Source of the DNA: Ophiodon elongatus
Lineage: Eukaryota; Chordata; Actinopteri; Perciformes; Hexagrammidae
DNA: 64,000 nt
NCBI GenBank assembly: GCA_016806645.1
Contig: JACSYO010002174.1
Location: 786,501-850,500 of the forward strand
Direction: 5' to 3'
Both the position numbers and the translations under genes were made by a program. Of the stretch, positions 48,251 to 61,149 are shown one piece after another; the stretch's first letter is position 1, and the number at the start of each line of letters is the position of its first letter. The notes beneath the pieces are model-generated. The model was not told where the DNA came from. It did no database searches and saw nothing but the letters and a program-made list of their open reading frames with translations.

Positions 48251-49289
48251 TTCTTTATTTTTTGAAAAACTTAAAATATTGAAATCAATTTAAAAAGTAA
48301 GAATCAAACTCGAACAACCCGCAATGCTGTGGTATGCTTTTTGAGAAACATGTTTTTTTTTCTTAATCAGAAGAAATCAAAATGTACACTCGGCTAAAAT
48401 TTGCAGCTCACAATGAAAGACTTCTTCCTTTATTCGATGTGCTGTTGGCTGAAGCTGAAAGAAACCCAATTAGCCCGAGTTAGAGACAGAGCAGCACTTC
48501 CAACAGTACCCTTCTACAACACTCAGGAGATCACTCTCTACTATTAAAGTGAATACACTCAGATGCACCACACTTTTCTAATTGCAACCTTTGGGACTGA
48601 CTTGAGCTCCAGAAAAAAGCCTATAAATGTTGGGGTGGAGACAAAGAGCTCAAAGGATCAGGGCCCTCTGGTGAAAAACAATATGTACTGGGGAGAAAGA
48701 TGTGTCAGCCCACCTAAACAACATTTACAAAAAAGTTTCCCCAGCCAGTGTAAAGATTAGATTGACTCTGTATTTAGTAAATATTTAAATCCAAAATATT
48801 TACTTCAGTCTGAAAAACATGACTCATACCGTGGTTGGAATTCTCCGATGACTCAATTTAGTCACTTCAGACTAATCTCCACATCACTTACACACACAGC
48901 ATCGAGGGATAAAGCAAAAGAACATTTGTCAAATTAAGTGAAACCTGTGCTATTGATTTGTTCTAACCAAGGTAAATGAAAGAAAATTAATTAAATGGGA
49001 TTAATGGATAAATGAGAACTAGGCAGAAACATTTCCTAGGGAGCTATTAATGACCCACAGGGCAGATGAGAACCCCGGCTCATTTTGTCCCTGCAGCATG
49101 ACAGTCGGCAAACACAGTCCTCAGCTCTCTGGGAGCAACTGTAGCTATAACTCAGGGCTGGCCCTTAACAGCAGTTGTAAATAATTAGCACCATCTTCAC
49201 AAAAGCCAGAGTAGCCTCTCAAGTCAATTGTAATGCTGATAATTTTGCAGAGTGACCAGAAGAAGTATAGATCATTTCTTTCTTATAGA
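48251..49289. other. Non-coding stretch
   Basis: No gene recognised. It contains a CTCF-like motif at 48661-48676 and an AATTA-rich patch at about 48.99-49.03 kb. Confidence 0.4.
48661..48676 (-). promoter_or_regulatory. CTCF-like motif
   Basis: The minus strand reads TTCACCAGAGGGCCC, a good but not perfect match to the CTCF core. Confidence 0.35.
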
Positions 49290-49430
49290 ACAATTTGAAA
49301 ACACTTACAAGTAAAAGTCCTACATTCAAAATTGTACTTAAACGTACGGAAGTACTAAAAGTACTCATTCTGCAGAAAAATGGTCCCTGTAAATGATCTA
49401 TTACTGCATATGTCAATCACCAGGATTATA
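49290..49430 (+). mobile_element. Fragment of the AGTGGTGGAA-type repeat (internal part)
   Basis: Ordered matches to the family interior: 'ACAAGTAAAAGTCCTACATT', 'ACTAAAAGTACTCATTCTGC' and 'AGAAAAATGGTCCCTG'. Confidence 0.65.
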
Positions 49431-49437
49431 TATCGCA

Positions 49438-49670
49438 CTAGGGATGTACCAATCCGATACCAGTGTTGATTTAATAAGCTGCATCATCAGTGTGCGAGTG
49501 ACTGGGACTATTCTTGTGTAGACCTGACTTAAACAATGCTTTTCTAACTCTGTAAAACTAACTAAATCCATGCATATAAAAAGGTACTGAGGAGTTATTT
49601 AATGGTGTCAGATACTATATCGCTATTTCAATCACTATCGGACCGATCTTGTTGTCCATATCAGTCCAGG
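49438..49670. mobile_element. Possible hAT-type MITE remnant
   Basis: The left end ACTAGGGATGTACCAATCCG and the following GATACCAG resemble the 'TAGGGATGCACCGATCCGAT' terminus of a common fish repeat. The right side has only GGACCGATC at 49639, so the inverted end is not clear. Confidence 0.35.
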
Positions 49671-50592
49671 AGGAAGGAGAGATTCACCGAGGCTGTTTTT
49701 AAAAGATGAGAAAGGTTGTTAAACCTTCATGTAGCATTTTACTTCTAGATGCAGTCCAAAATCATATGAATCAAACAGTAGGCTACTGTACATGTGTTGA
49801 CTTAAATGTAGATTCAGTGAAATGTCTGAGTTTAGCGGAGAACAGTTTAATAATGGTTCAGAAACAATTATTTTATACAATGTGTCATGGCGCACAATGT
49901 TAACGGCATTATCTCCCCTCATAATTCAAGGTTTTCCAAAGGCAGGTGCTTACTAGTCTTGACTACTCACATATACCTTTTTTATACCCTTCAACCAAAA
50001 AACAGAAACCCATTATGTGACTGTATTAAAAAGGGCAAAAAATGCAATTGAGTCACGTATGTATTTTTTTTATTGAACTAAATTCAGGCTGGATTGTTAA
50101 AGTTCAAAACCTTGTTAGTTCTCTGAGTCTAACATCCGACCAGATTTTCTCCACAATACAAGCGCCTTTGATTGGCCTTTGTTAGCGTTCGCATCCAGCA
50201 CACAGATCAGTGTTTATTGTAGCAGCGGCTTTAAATCAGAGCGTGCTATGTCCAAACAAGTGCAATAGAAAAATCCCAGGATCACTTAATGAAGCTGTCA
50301 AACATCAGATTTGTTACAGCTACGCTTTGAAAACTTTAGCTCACTGACTTTGAAAAGTTGTGACTCTCAGAGTGATCGTCTTTCCGTTTGGTCACTTTTA
50401 AGGTTAACCAACAATCAAACAAATTATGTTTGCTGACAAGATCCTTTGCTTCGATACAACTGATTCACTCAAAGCAGAAGATGCGAAGACCCTGACTGAG
50501 GTTCGGGTTGAAGTAAACTACACAAAACTAATTTAACTCAAGTATCATTGTCAGGCTGGCTACAATTGTTTCTCAGTAATCACTGAAACATT
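49671..50592. other. Non-coding stretch, no gene recognised
   Basis: Nothing supported. Confidence 0.4.
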
Positions 50593-50905
50593 TTAAAGGA
50601 ATAGATTTTGGGGAATATGCTTTGTAGTTTTCTTGCTACAAGACGAGAAGATTGATGCCAATTAGCTTTTAATCACAGCAGCTGGTTTGCAACCCAACCA
50701 AGCTACCTGACTTACTTTGGTTTGACTAACCAGCAGTCTTCAAAGCAGCAAAATGTGGTTTTACACTTTTTTGTGTGCCGATAACAAATAAGATAAGTGA
50801 GCTTTAGGGACGGTAACTGCATTTTTGTTACCGTTAGAGCGAGGTTTGTTCCCCTTTTGTTTCCAGTCTTCATGCTAACCCGATTCTCGCTTTAACTTAT
50901 TCATT
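50593..50905. mobile_element. Degenerate GCTAAGCTAA palindromic-family element
   Basis: The left end TTAAAGGAATAGATTTTGGG then GAATATGC is the inverted form of the family's right end ('...CTATTCCTTTAA'). The interior has 'TGTGGTTTTACACTTTT' and the right half TGTTTCCAGTCTTCATGCTA. Confidence 0.6.
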
Positions 50906-53090
50906 AAAGACAAAGAAGATTATTCACATCATTTTGTGTAGTCTACAAATTGTCTCAATAAAAACAAGTCAAAGGACACAATAGCCAGGTAGACATTACA
51001 GGTGCTATTTACCAGATTGGGAGCATTTCTATCGCCTCTGACCATGGCGACTGCTGAGCCAGCATCTAGCAGCGTAAAGAATGGCACAAAGGGAGAGGGG
51101 CATCAGTCTCTTCTCAGGTAGACATTGCTATATATTTATGTTAATGATTCGAATATCGCATTTAGCACTTTTTCGATTTTCTCAATTTTTGTCTCTTGGG
51201 TTAAAATTGAGAGGCCTGTATCTTAAAAAGGTTTCTATAATAAAGGCATTAGTATGTAAGAAACAATGTTCCTGGGGTGACGGTGCTGTAATATGCCATA
51301 CTGTCAGTCATTATATTTTTCTATTCAGGCTACAGTTCGATCCTTTTTTCAATGTTCACCTCATTGAATGAAATCTTGAAGTTTATTAGCCCACTGTGGC
51401 ATAGTTACCGTCAATAGCACTGTCAAATTTCCCATCGTCAGAGACCACCAAATTACAGTGATAAGGGAAGAAGAACATGGGGTATAGGAAGGAGAGGGGA
51501 ATGTGTGCCTCATTTCAGTGGGAATTAAGTGGCCCCGGACAGTGTAGAGATTAACTGTCTTACTTGGCACTCAGGCAGACAGTTCTCGGGTGTTCCTCTG
51601 CTTTCAATTTGTCACCCAAAATGCAAGACGCTCCTCTCACGCTTGTTGCATTTCCATAAATTTACAATTCATTTGTGCATGCCGATTTTGACGAAAGTGC
51701 AAAGACAGCGGTACTTTAACCGGTCATTATTTATTTGTTCTCATTCGTGTGATTTAAAGGTCGGACCAGAGGGTAATTAGGCTGAGTCAGCTTCCAGTCA
51801 TGCCAATAGTGAGGAGGCCTATTGATTTACAGTAGATAACCATCTTTAAAGAGAAGCGAAGGCAGCAGAGTGGTTTGAATACTCTTAATATTCACCTTCT
51901 CCTTATGCTAGCCAAGTGCAACATTTCTTTATTTTTTTAATAAATGCTAAATTCAAGTAATTTTTCAGTATCGTTATCAAATATTTGCACTTCTATAACT
52001 CATATGTAATATTGTAAATATAGTTTTACTATTCTTTAACGGAAAAGGTAAGGCATAATAAAGTAAACAAGCTGGAATTGCGTGACAAAATGGCCATTGT
52101 TGCAGAATTTTTATTCTATTTCCCTCTTGATGACCTGTACATCAGTCAAAATTTTGCTTGTTGAATTCAATTTCTGCCATGTGTAAATGCACTATGTACA
52201 GCGTGTGATCTATTGACTCATTCACATGTGGTTGACAGAACAATATCACATTTAAGGCCCATTTCAGGCTGTTCTGGAAGCGTTCAATGAAAGCAAATTA
52301 TCTTGAGTTTGCATGGAACTGTAGATGCTCCAATTTCCATATTTTTCTGAAGCCTTTAAGGATCTTGAACTGTTTTCAAGGTAAAAAATGGACATCTAGC
52401 CTGATTGTGGTTGTTTTTTTCCTCAGTAAAAGTACCTCCATACAATTTCTATGCCCAAGCCTTATGACAGTTCCACAATTGTCTCTCCACTCTATGAACC
52501 CAACTTTATCTGCTCTCTACTGTGTCAATGTGGGATCCATCCAAGAAACACATATTCCCACTCACCCACTCTCCGAGTTGAAAGCGCTGTTGGAAGTGAG
52601 GATACAACGGGGAATGGCTAAAAATATGTGTAGAGATATAGTATCTGTGTATATTCATGCGTGGGTGTGGGAATTCAACACTTTCTGTTGATTGCATTTA
52701 GGCAACACTTAGCGACTGCGTAATCTCTCAGCCCTAGGGGGGAAAATAATTGTTAGAAGTAGATTTTTATTCCAATTTAGAAGTTCGAGAAAGTGACGTC
52801 AAAACATCGTGTACCCATTGTTACTTCAATTCTTCGAGGACGGAGGTGGTTGGAACACAACCATTTGGCAGAACTACCGTGGGTTTCTTTGAATGGATTG
52901 CTCCCTATCTGCTGTTTCGAGGACAGTAAAGTTGGATGTGAAGAGGATTTCCTGTCAGTTACCATAGATGGGTGTCCCACTGATGCCATTTTGGGTTGAA
53001 TGTCAAAGGCCTGAAAAAAGCAGTGGAGAGAGCTATGATAAGGCGAGTTAAGAGAGGAGTCGTGGTGCAGTGTGAAGTAAAGTGTTCAAT
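50906..53090. other. Non-coding stretch, no gene recognised
   Basis: Short frames only, for example 52287-52691, without motifs. Confidence 0.4.
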
Positions 53091-53108
53091 ATCCCAAGGG
53101 GGCGCATC
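53091..53108 (+). promoter_or_regulatory. CTCF-like motif
   Basis: ATCCCAAGGGGGCGCATC contains the AGGGGGCGC core of the CTCF motif, but the upstream CCA part fits poorly. Confidence 0.3.
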
Positions 53109-53484
53109 CCTTGCAGCACAAAGTACATAATTATATGCGCCCAGTGATTTATAAGCACACAGGCTCTCCAGGCTTCACATAGGTGTATAAATTGGCTATT
53201 GGAGTATCACTTACACAGAAATTGAATCGGGTCGACTGGGCCGTTGCCCATGGGCCTACAGCTGTGTGGTTTTCAAAATAATACACCAACGGTGTGTTTG
53301 ACTCGTGCTGAGAAACTCCCATCCCCAAAGAAAAGAATCAATGGGACTGCTAGTTATTCCAAATACTGCACCCTAATTAATTACTCCATTTTATTTATTT
53401 ATTTATTTCAAATCCATTGAGTTCTTGCATAAACAGACGGAGCGCTCTACTGGACACTCTGAGTATACACTCCAATCATGAGCA

Positions 53485-53560
53485 TGCATTGCCCAAACAC
53501 GTGTGGACCCCTCAGTATATAAGGCAGCAAGCAGCGCTGCCTGACATCCTACACCCTCTT
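53485..53560 (+). promoter_or_regulatory. Orphan TATA-type promoter-like segment
   Basis: An E-box (ACACGTGT, about 53498-53505) is followed by a strong TATA box, TATATAAGG (53516-53524). GC-richer sequence follows at the distance expected for a start site. No coding frame follows, so this could be a solo LTR or repeat-borne promoter. Confidence 0.35.
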
Positions 53561-55980
53561 CAGCGAGCAGTATAGGAGAGACAGGGCCTCCTTGGTAGAA
53601 GGCTTCCCCTGTGCTTATAGAATTAAAAAGTTATAATATAGTAACCTTTTTGTTTTAAAGTGCACACAATGGCAAGTCACACACTTTTTGAGTGCTTGTT
53701 TTCCAAATTTGAACATATAAATGTGTAACTAACAACCTTTTGACAGAAGTTTTTCTGCTTGTTTTTTTAAATATGTTTGAGAATAAAAAGCTCTTAACTA
53801 CCTGTAAGACATGACTGCTATCCGTGTTGCTGTGTGATAGTGGAAGTGTAGGATTGTGTGTTTCAGTGGTGAAAGCTGCCACTTAGAAGTAATTCAGGTT
53901 TCATAGAGATGACAGACTGATGGCTCTAGATGGAGAATGCCCCACTTTGTTTTGATTTTTCTGAAAGAAAAAGAAACCATCAAAATAGATGTAAGACAGT
54001 CGGGGATTCACATGAGTACAGAGTCTCTTTGGATGGTTCTCTGCCACCGGTGAGTCATGTTACTTATTAAATCTAGTCTTGACACAATATACATACAAGT
54101 AATACTTTGCCAATATATATTGGCGGCGTCTGGCAAACATTGAGTGTCAGTCGTATTCCTGTACTCTTAATCCGTCCTGCCCATTCGGTCTGGGACAGTT
54201 TAGGAATCGGGACCCGTTCCATCTCTAGCATTAACTAACTCATGCAGTCCATGTTAGTGTTCACTGTGTCATGTTAGCTTAAACCTCTTCCTACTAGCAT
54301 AAGAAATGACACTCACAGCAAAATGTTAACTCATTCCTTCTCAAAACACAAGTTATGTAATTGTCATTTTATGCAAGTTAGTTCATTTGCATATGTCCTT
54401 CTTTAAAATGACTGACAGGGTGCACCAACCCCACTGATTGTGTGTGTGTGTGAGATACATTAATTGTGGACCCATGGCAGATTTTGTATCCATCAATTCT
54501 ATTCCATTTATGAAAACAGCATATGCTGCAATTAAGGACCTCAATACATTGGTATTTAAAACACACTTATTACAACAGAAAACAATGACATCCAAGCTTT
54601 AGGAAAAAATTTATTAACAAAGTCATGAAAAATTGGAGTGATAGAATAAAGCACTATATGGAGAGTATACCGCTGGGTTCTACGGGGACCCAGTGGATGA
54701 GGGGTTAAGCTGTTATCAATCTTGTGTCATAAACTTGTGCCATTAAAACAATTTTATTGTGGAAAAGAAAAACCAGTTTGCTTTAATTATTTGCTTTTCA
54801 TTGAGATAAGCTACTTTTTTGTGGATGTTTTCAAATACAATTTAATACATTTCAAAAAGCCATTAAATGGAATACTTGCAACACGTTACCACAGTTTAGC
54901 ATTTGTAAGAATGTTAAAACACCTGGCATCACGACAATTCCGTGTATTTAATCCGCTGTATGTAAATCTTGGAAGATATTTTCCTTGAATATTCTCACAT
55001 TCAGTTTTCCACTGTTGTATTTGTGAAAGATGCCCAAAAAACTCCAGAATGAGATTAAAATGTTGCAGTGTCCTGTCATTATTTTGACACTGCAGAACTA
55101 CTTTTGCCAGCGTCCAACTGTGACTGCCGAGTAGTTTGCCAAAACACAGCGATGACTGACGAGCTTACAATGGACGCTTGATTTGTGTCCCCCGAAGAAT
55201 GCAACGTGCCAGGACACCATCCTGCACGAAACACTTGTACAGTGTCATTACATAACACATGAATGCATCCATCACACCAGCTCATCAGTCCAGCAGACTG
55301 ACAACAACCGCTAAATGTCTTCAAAACAAAGACAGAAATGTAAAATATAATTTTGGTCCATCAAAATTTTAAGTACAGCTCTGCTGTTTTTGTTTTAAAG
55401 ACAATTTTCTTTTCAAGATTAACAAAACAGACATTCTGCAATAGTATTTTCTGTACTTCATGTTTTCTTTTTGCAAACCCATAATATGTAATGCAAGATA
55501 CATTCATTAAGATTCCCTTTCAAACTGTATCCACTGCACACTAACGCTCTATTCTTGTTTTCAAACATCATGCTAATTATCCAGAATACCAACGAGATGC
55601 TTGGACTTCTTCTTTCTCTCCACACTAATTTATTCATCATGACAGCGTTGGTGAAAAGCCTCACTCTTAATGCTCTTTGTCTTTGATATAATCACAACGA
55701 TATTGTGCATGTTCAGAGTTTAGCACTCAAAAGCATTTCATGATAACTGTTTACAATCTGGATGGCTCATTAGATGTAGATTGTGTCGTGGAGTGATTAA
55801 TTATGCCAGACTGTAAGACTTCTGTTTGTGTCAAGTTGATGTATATTCAGTTTTTTTTTTATTCTAATGAACAGAAGAATCGGAAGCTCTACACTCACAA
55901 CAACTGATTATGCCTCATTTAAAAGCTGCCACCATTTCTCTTTAGAGAGCAGATAATTTTCAAGTCTGTGTGCTCTCACA
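53561..55980. other. Non-coding stretch, no gene recognised
   Basis: A TTTA tandem lies just before (about 53391-53408). I saw no exon or RNA gene. Confidence 0.4.
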
Positions 55981-56160
55981 CGGGGCAGTAGCCTGTTAGC
56001 TTAGCATAAAGACTGGAAACGGGGAAAAACCGAGCCTTGCTCTATTCAAATGTAACAAACTACCTACCAGCGCCTCTAAAGCTCACCAATTAAGATGTTA
56101 CATCTGTTTGTTTAGCTTGTACGAAAACAGAAGTGTAAAATTGACATAAAACAGTTAGCT
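55981..56160 (+). mobile_element. GCTAAGCTAA palindromic-family fragment, inverted orientation
   Basis: 'GTTAGCTTAGCATAAAGACT' then GGAAACGGGGAAA, 'ACCAGCGCCTCTAAAGCTCA', and 'GTACGAAAACAGAAGTGTAA' match the left half of the family. Confidence 0.7.
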
Positions 56161-58084
56161 CCTGTCCTTATGATTGGCTGGCTGAGCCACGTTCAACCCC
56201 AATATATAATACTCTAAACACATACAGCTGTGAATGCATCGTAATAGTGTCATTGCAGCAATTTGTTAGTCTCAAAATATCAGATTTTGTGGTGAATTCT
56301 GATTTTTACTGGTTGTGCTCAGGGTGGATGAGTGGTTGGAAGAGATGCACAGGATAGAGGCATGCTGAAAATAATGAGAAATTGGGGAGGTGGGAAAGTC
56401 AAGAAACGAAGCAGGCGGGGACCGTTAATCAGATTGTGTTTTCAGACCTGAGGAGGGCTCTCACCTGGAGAACGGTCAGGATTATGCTACACTCTCATTC
56501 AATAAATGCACCAAAAAACACATATGCTGGCGAAAGAAACAAAGAGCCTGCGAGGACTTATGTTTGAATACCTGTCGTTGCTGCCGCCCAATCCACCGGC
56601 CTTATATCTTCATCCAAAGTGAACGAACAATGGTAAGTTAACAATGTAATTTTAACTTGCATGTTCTAATTGGAGCTTACTGTCCTCACTTTTCTATAGC
56701 TATATGTTGTCAGTTGCTAGTGACAACCAGGTTACACTGTAACAAAAAGGATGTCCCTGACAAGTGAAACTCTCAGGGAAAGTGTAGTTTACAATGGATG
56801 ATACATATGTGGTTTGAATGCAACTGCAACTTGATTTATTTTTTCTTTCTCCTCCCGTTAGGTATTTCTGGGGGTGATTAAAACACACTTAGTGCTAACA
56901 TTATTGAACACCACTTCAACAATCGCCCAATTAATTGAGATAAAGATAAATGTCAATAATCACCCCCAATATTTTAACATGTTTGGCAACTGCTCTGCCA
57001 AATGTTGCTGAGAAATATATTGCTTGGCTGCGGAATGGTGATTTGATCAATAAATGATTGCACTTTTGTTGCTGCTTTATTTTATTAAAACCTTGCCGGG
57101 TATATTTGGTAACTATTTTATAAAAGCAATAAGCCACTTGAGGAAGCTGTTGTAAAATTATGGTAAATCACACCCTTTTGTGGTTTATTGCTTAAACACA
57201 GGATTGATAATCTATAGAAACCAAGATAAATGTTAGATTTTGAAAAATTATTCCAGTGTTTCCACATTTTATATAGTTTAATTTGCTAATGTAAGTGTTT
57301 GACTTTGCACAGTCATTAGTGATAGGTTGCGCTCGTTAGAAATTAAATTTGTTTCCGTTGTGTTTTGCAGTCAGTGCCAGGTGGATCCCTGAGGACAGAC
57401 AGGTAGAGCTGTGCCCAGTGTTATTAGAAGAGCACTGTTGTATGCAAACGGTAAAAAAAAAAAGAGACTAATTTGATTACAGCTCAGAGTGCGGTTTCTA
57501 ACACTACTACCAGAAAGAAGACCGTTTATGGTTGTTTACATTTTTTGGAGCAAAGAAAAAAAATCCCATTAAAAGACATTTTGGACAAAACTATGACTTT
57601 CAAATACCAAAACATAAAGTTATGATATAGTAAAGCTTAATGATCTGATATTTTGTTATCCGAGCTGTTCTTTGCTTTATTTACTAAGCCGGCCCGGCAG
57701 CGCATGTTTTTAGTGCGTGTGAGCGAGCACCACTGGTTAGCTCATGGCCTCCGTTCTCCTGCTCTCATATGGCGGTTACAATTGATAATGCTGACCCAGC
57801 CCTTGGATCCCCCTAAACACTGGTATGTCAGGACCTCCGCCGTAAACTATGAGCTGCTGGCCCGCCGTCGAATAGAAATGCTCCCACTCTCAGATCCTGC
57901 ACCTTAACACAATGCGTCCATTCAATGCTAGAAAAATCTGTTTTAGTGATGTAGTACATAACATTTACTTGTAGCAAGATTTTTAAATTATGTTGATTAT
58001 TATTTCACGCTGTTTAGTTCTCAAATTGTCAAACTACTTTCTGTCTTCGTTAGACGGTCCACACATGTTTTTCGGCTTGTCAAT
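56161..58084. other. Non-coding stretch, no gene recognised
   Basis: A GC-richer patch at about 57.68-57.90 kb carries one open frame without motifs; it may be a repeat. Confidence 0.4.
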
Positions 58085-58150
58085 CATCTGCAAAGCACTT
58101 TGAACTGCACAAACCTGTAAGAAAGGCGCTTTACAAATACAGGTTGATGC
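58085..58150 (+). mobile_element. L2/CR1-like LINE 3' tail fragment
   Basis: 'GCAAAGCACTTTGAACTGCA' then 'GAAAGGCGCTTTACAAATAC' fits the AAAGGCGCTATATAAATAA-like end of fish L2 elements. Only the tail is present. Confidence 0.45.
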
Positions 58151-60502
58151 AAGAAAAAGCTCTCAACTGAAGCTTCAAAATTACCAATGAGTTTGGTTTT
58201 AGAGTAGCAGCACAAACTCAGCCGTTTAAATCCAATCATGACAGAATCGTAAAGTGTGTGTGTACTATCTATATATATCTCACTACCATGGACATCAGTG
58301 AAGTATAATCAAAGTATTATTATTTCAGCTAATACACTACCTGAAAACACCAATGTAAGTAAATATTGGCGGCAAATGTGGGTTTCCTTATTGATTCGCG
58401 TAACCCTGTCTCTAAGAAACACCATTCAATTGGAAAACAGACATTTGAAACAAGACCTTTAGATGTAAGAAATGCAACAGAAACAATTCCTACCAAAAGG
58501 AGTGTACTGTTGGACACAAACGTGTTTTATAGCTCCTCGATGCAGCTGCATGAAATGCAGGAGAGTATCAGCAGAATGTGCAAGGTCAGGTTGGGAAGCC
58601 TGTCCTGTACACATATATATGAATATGAGGCCAGGGCTCTGCCTGAACTAACACAATGCTCTATATATCAAATACCTTATTGATTTTAATTTTCCCAGAA
58701 AATGGACATTGTCATGTACTTCTAATTTATGTTTCAGTTTGAGATAAGAGTAAATTGACTCAGTCTAGTCTTAGAGAAGTTGAGATTCATGGTGCGAGGA
58801 GTATCCAGCAAAAGACACGTATAACCAGACAATAAAACAAAAATGTGTGACAGCCTGAGGTTGCCAGGCAGATCATTTGAAACGTGGCTTGATGGCAAAA
58901 GGCCGATGATAGTTCCCGGCTTTGACCTTGGACCAGACGAGTGCTTTCCCTGTGGCACTGAATCCGATACAAGGTTGCCGATGTTAGCCTGGGATAAACA
59001 CAACAACTTCAAAAATGTTTCTTCGTTAGAAACCTTGACGCTGTGCTGAGCAGGTGCCGTGTGTGGATTATGCTTCAGAGCTGCATGCAGAATGTGTTGA
59101 CAGCAAGACGTTTGGAGACTGGATTGTTTGAAAGTCATTTTCTTACTGTTTTCAAAGAGATACAATCTGTTTTAGTCACTAGATTTTATGGTTAGATACT
59201 GATGGGTGTTTGAGAATTATTTGGCCAATTAGAGCAAACAGAGATAAGGGCAGAGATGGATCCCTGAGGCACACTGTTGGCTAATTTAAGCCAACAGAAA
59301 AGGGTGAACAGTTGAAAGCAGAATAATTTCCCCTACAGCCTTTTCTGTTTTCTGTTTCAAAATGGTCAATAGCATCTAAGATTGAAGAGAGTCAAGGGAA
59401 CAAGAGTCATAAAAATGAACGTTCGAAAGTCTTTGGAAGCAATTCCGTCAACCAGTAAATCACTAGAAAGAAGAAAAGATGACATTGAGGGATTCTGGCT
59501 CAGCTTTTTTTAATAACATATTTTTCTTTTTTTTTCAAATTTGGAGAAATGAACTTAGTATTCACTACATCACACAAAATGTCTGCATGCGATGATTTAT
59601 GTAATCCTCAAATATAGCTGACATTATGCCATGTAGTTTAAGAACTACATCATCTGCCAGGAATTTCACAGGTCATTGAATTAACTGGATGTAAGCATTT
59701 TTAACTAAAGTGGCACTGGAATCTAATGAGAATGAATATGAATAGGCTATCATGAAATCTATAAATGACTGACGTAGAAAACATTGTTAATTATTTTGAG
59801 ACGTTTGTTAATCGCGTAATTGTGTAGGTTTTTGATGTATTTCACCGGTCTCTGTTGTTGAGAATTGTATTGACATGAAGAGAAATGAGGGTGTGACTGT
59901 GGACGAGGAGCATCATTTAACAGAGCCTCGGGCACAGTTTTCTCTCCTCTTCCAGTAAGATGGCTCTTCTGCAACTCTGACTGCTTGCTGTTTCATTATG
60001 ATGAGGCTATGGGCTAAACGTAGCCAAGCATATCAAATATCCTGGAAGCACACACTAAATAAATCATTTTATTCATTCCATTAGTGGTGGATGTGCTTCC
60101 ATTGTAAACCATCTTGTGACCACGCTGGCAAACAAAAAGCTGTTGTGCTTCTGCCTGCCGTCGCTGTTGCCGAGATCGAGACTGAAAACACACCGAGCTC
60201 CGCTATTGCGAATGGCAACTGCTCCATCCATTTCCTGGCATGCTATGCCCGTGGTCCGAATATGTTCCCTGTGTGTCTGTCTAATTTGTCTGACTTTGCT
60301 TTGCACCAAGATTGGAGTGAAAACACTGTAAATGATCAATGTCCTGAACATAGTCAGTCTAAACATGCTGTGCAGATGTAGTGTATTTTTACTTCCTTAC
60401 TTCCTTCTGTGTTACTCTTGACAGACGACTGAGAAAGTGAGGGTAAAGTTATGACAGCTTTGCTGGAGTGAGAGGGTCGAGGTGACTCGACCGCTGAGTT
60501 AC
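58151..60502. other. Non-coding stretch, no gene recognised
   Basis: The 58734-59165 minus-strand frame (143 codons) has no recognisable domain. The 58.8-59.5 kb interval may be a decayed repeat. Confidence 0.35.
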
Positions 60503-60713
60503 CTGTGCTTGTTCAGGAAGGTTCTTGCAGCGGGGGGTCCAACACAACAGGGGCCAGGCAGAGGTGACACCCTCTTTAGTTGAGGGTCACCCACGAAGAG
60601 GTCTCGCAGCAGATGTTCCAGGTGACTCGCCAAGTCCGTCAGCAGATGGTGAACACCGTCAAGGTTGGCCCGGACGACAGACACTGAAGGCTCTGGCTGT
60701 CTTCTTGTGGAGA
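60503..60713 (-). CDS. Candidate coding exon of an unrecognised gene
   Basis: I do not recognise this product. On the minus strand a good acceptor (CCTCTTTGCTCTCAG|TC, 60714) and a consensus donor (CAG|GTAACT after 60503) bound 211 nt with one open frame and GC-rich third positions. The frame contains 'SVVRANLDGVHHLLTDLASH' and 'LEHLLRDLFVGDPQLKR', which looks like an amphipathic helix. It has no ATG, so it would have to be an internal exon. An ATG 28 nt upstream of the 5' edge opens another, short frame. The opposite strand is also open over most of it, so strand is uncertain. Neighbouring exons were not found. Confidence 0.28.
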
Positions 60714-60859
60714 CTGAGAGCAAAGAGGTTGTAGTGTGTCCTCTTCATCTTCTTATGCTCTCCAGCAGTAATTAACTAATTTCAGGACACGTCTATTGCC
60801 TTTACACAGCTCAACATAGCTTCGGTTATACGGTCGCACGGACATGGAAACATTTTAAT

Positions 60860-60868
60860 CTTTTTATA
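60860..60868 (-). promoter_or_regulatory. TATA-like box upstream of the candidate exon
   Basis: The minus strand reads TATAAAAAG, about 150 nt upstream of the candidate exon. If used, transcription would begin near 60.83 kb. Confidence 0.25.
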
Positions 60869-61109
60869 CTCCTCGCGGATATTCTCAAAGCTCTCATTTT
60901 TCCTCACCCATCTGCATAGTTACATTTTTTTGATTCGCACGAACAGGCAAAAACCTGCCACATGGAAACCCCCGAGGATAGTCACCAAACATAAATCACG
61001 CTTCAGCCGGCAGCTCGCAACTAATGGCGCAAACAACGGCAAAAGCCCAGACAAATCTTACAGCGTTAATCTGACGGGGAACCGGAGGGTGGGCACGACA
61101 CTTCCACGA

Positions 61110-61117
61110 TGACGTCA
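61110..61117. promoter_or_regulatory. Palindromic CRE (TGACGTCA)
   Basis: A perfect full-site cAMP response element in a locally CpG-richer patch (about 60.95-61.15 kb), about 250 bp upstream of the TATA-like box. Confidence 0.45.
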
Positions 61118-61149
61118 CAGGGCGCTCACAGGTGGGGCACGCTCACTAA

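Noticed and set aside
59240..59280. Minus-strand 'SVPQGSIS', resembling the PQGS motif of LINE reverse transcriptases
   Set aside because: Only a few residues match, the flanks do not continue the RT pattern, and no YxDD follows.
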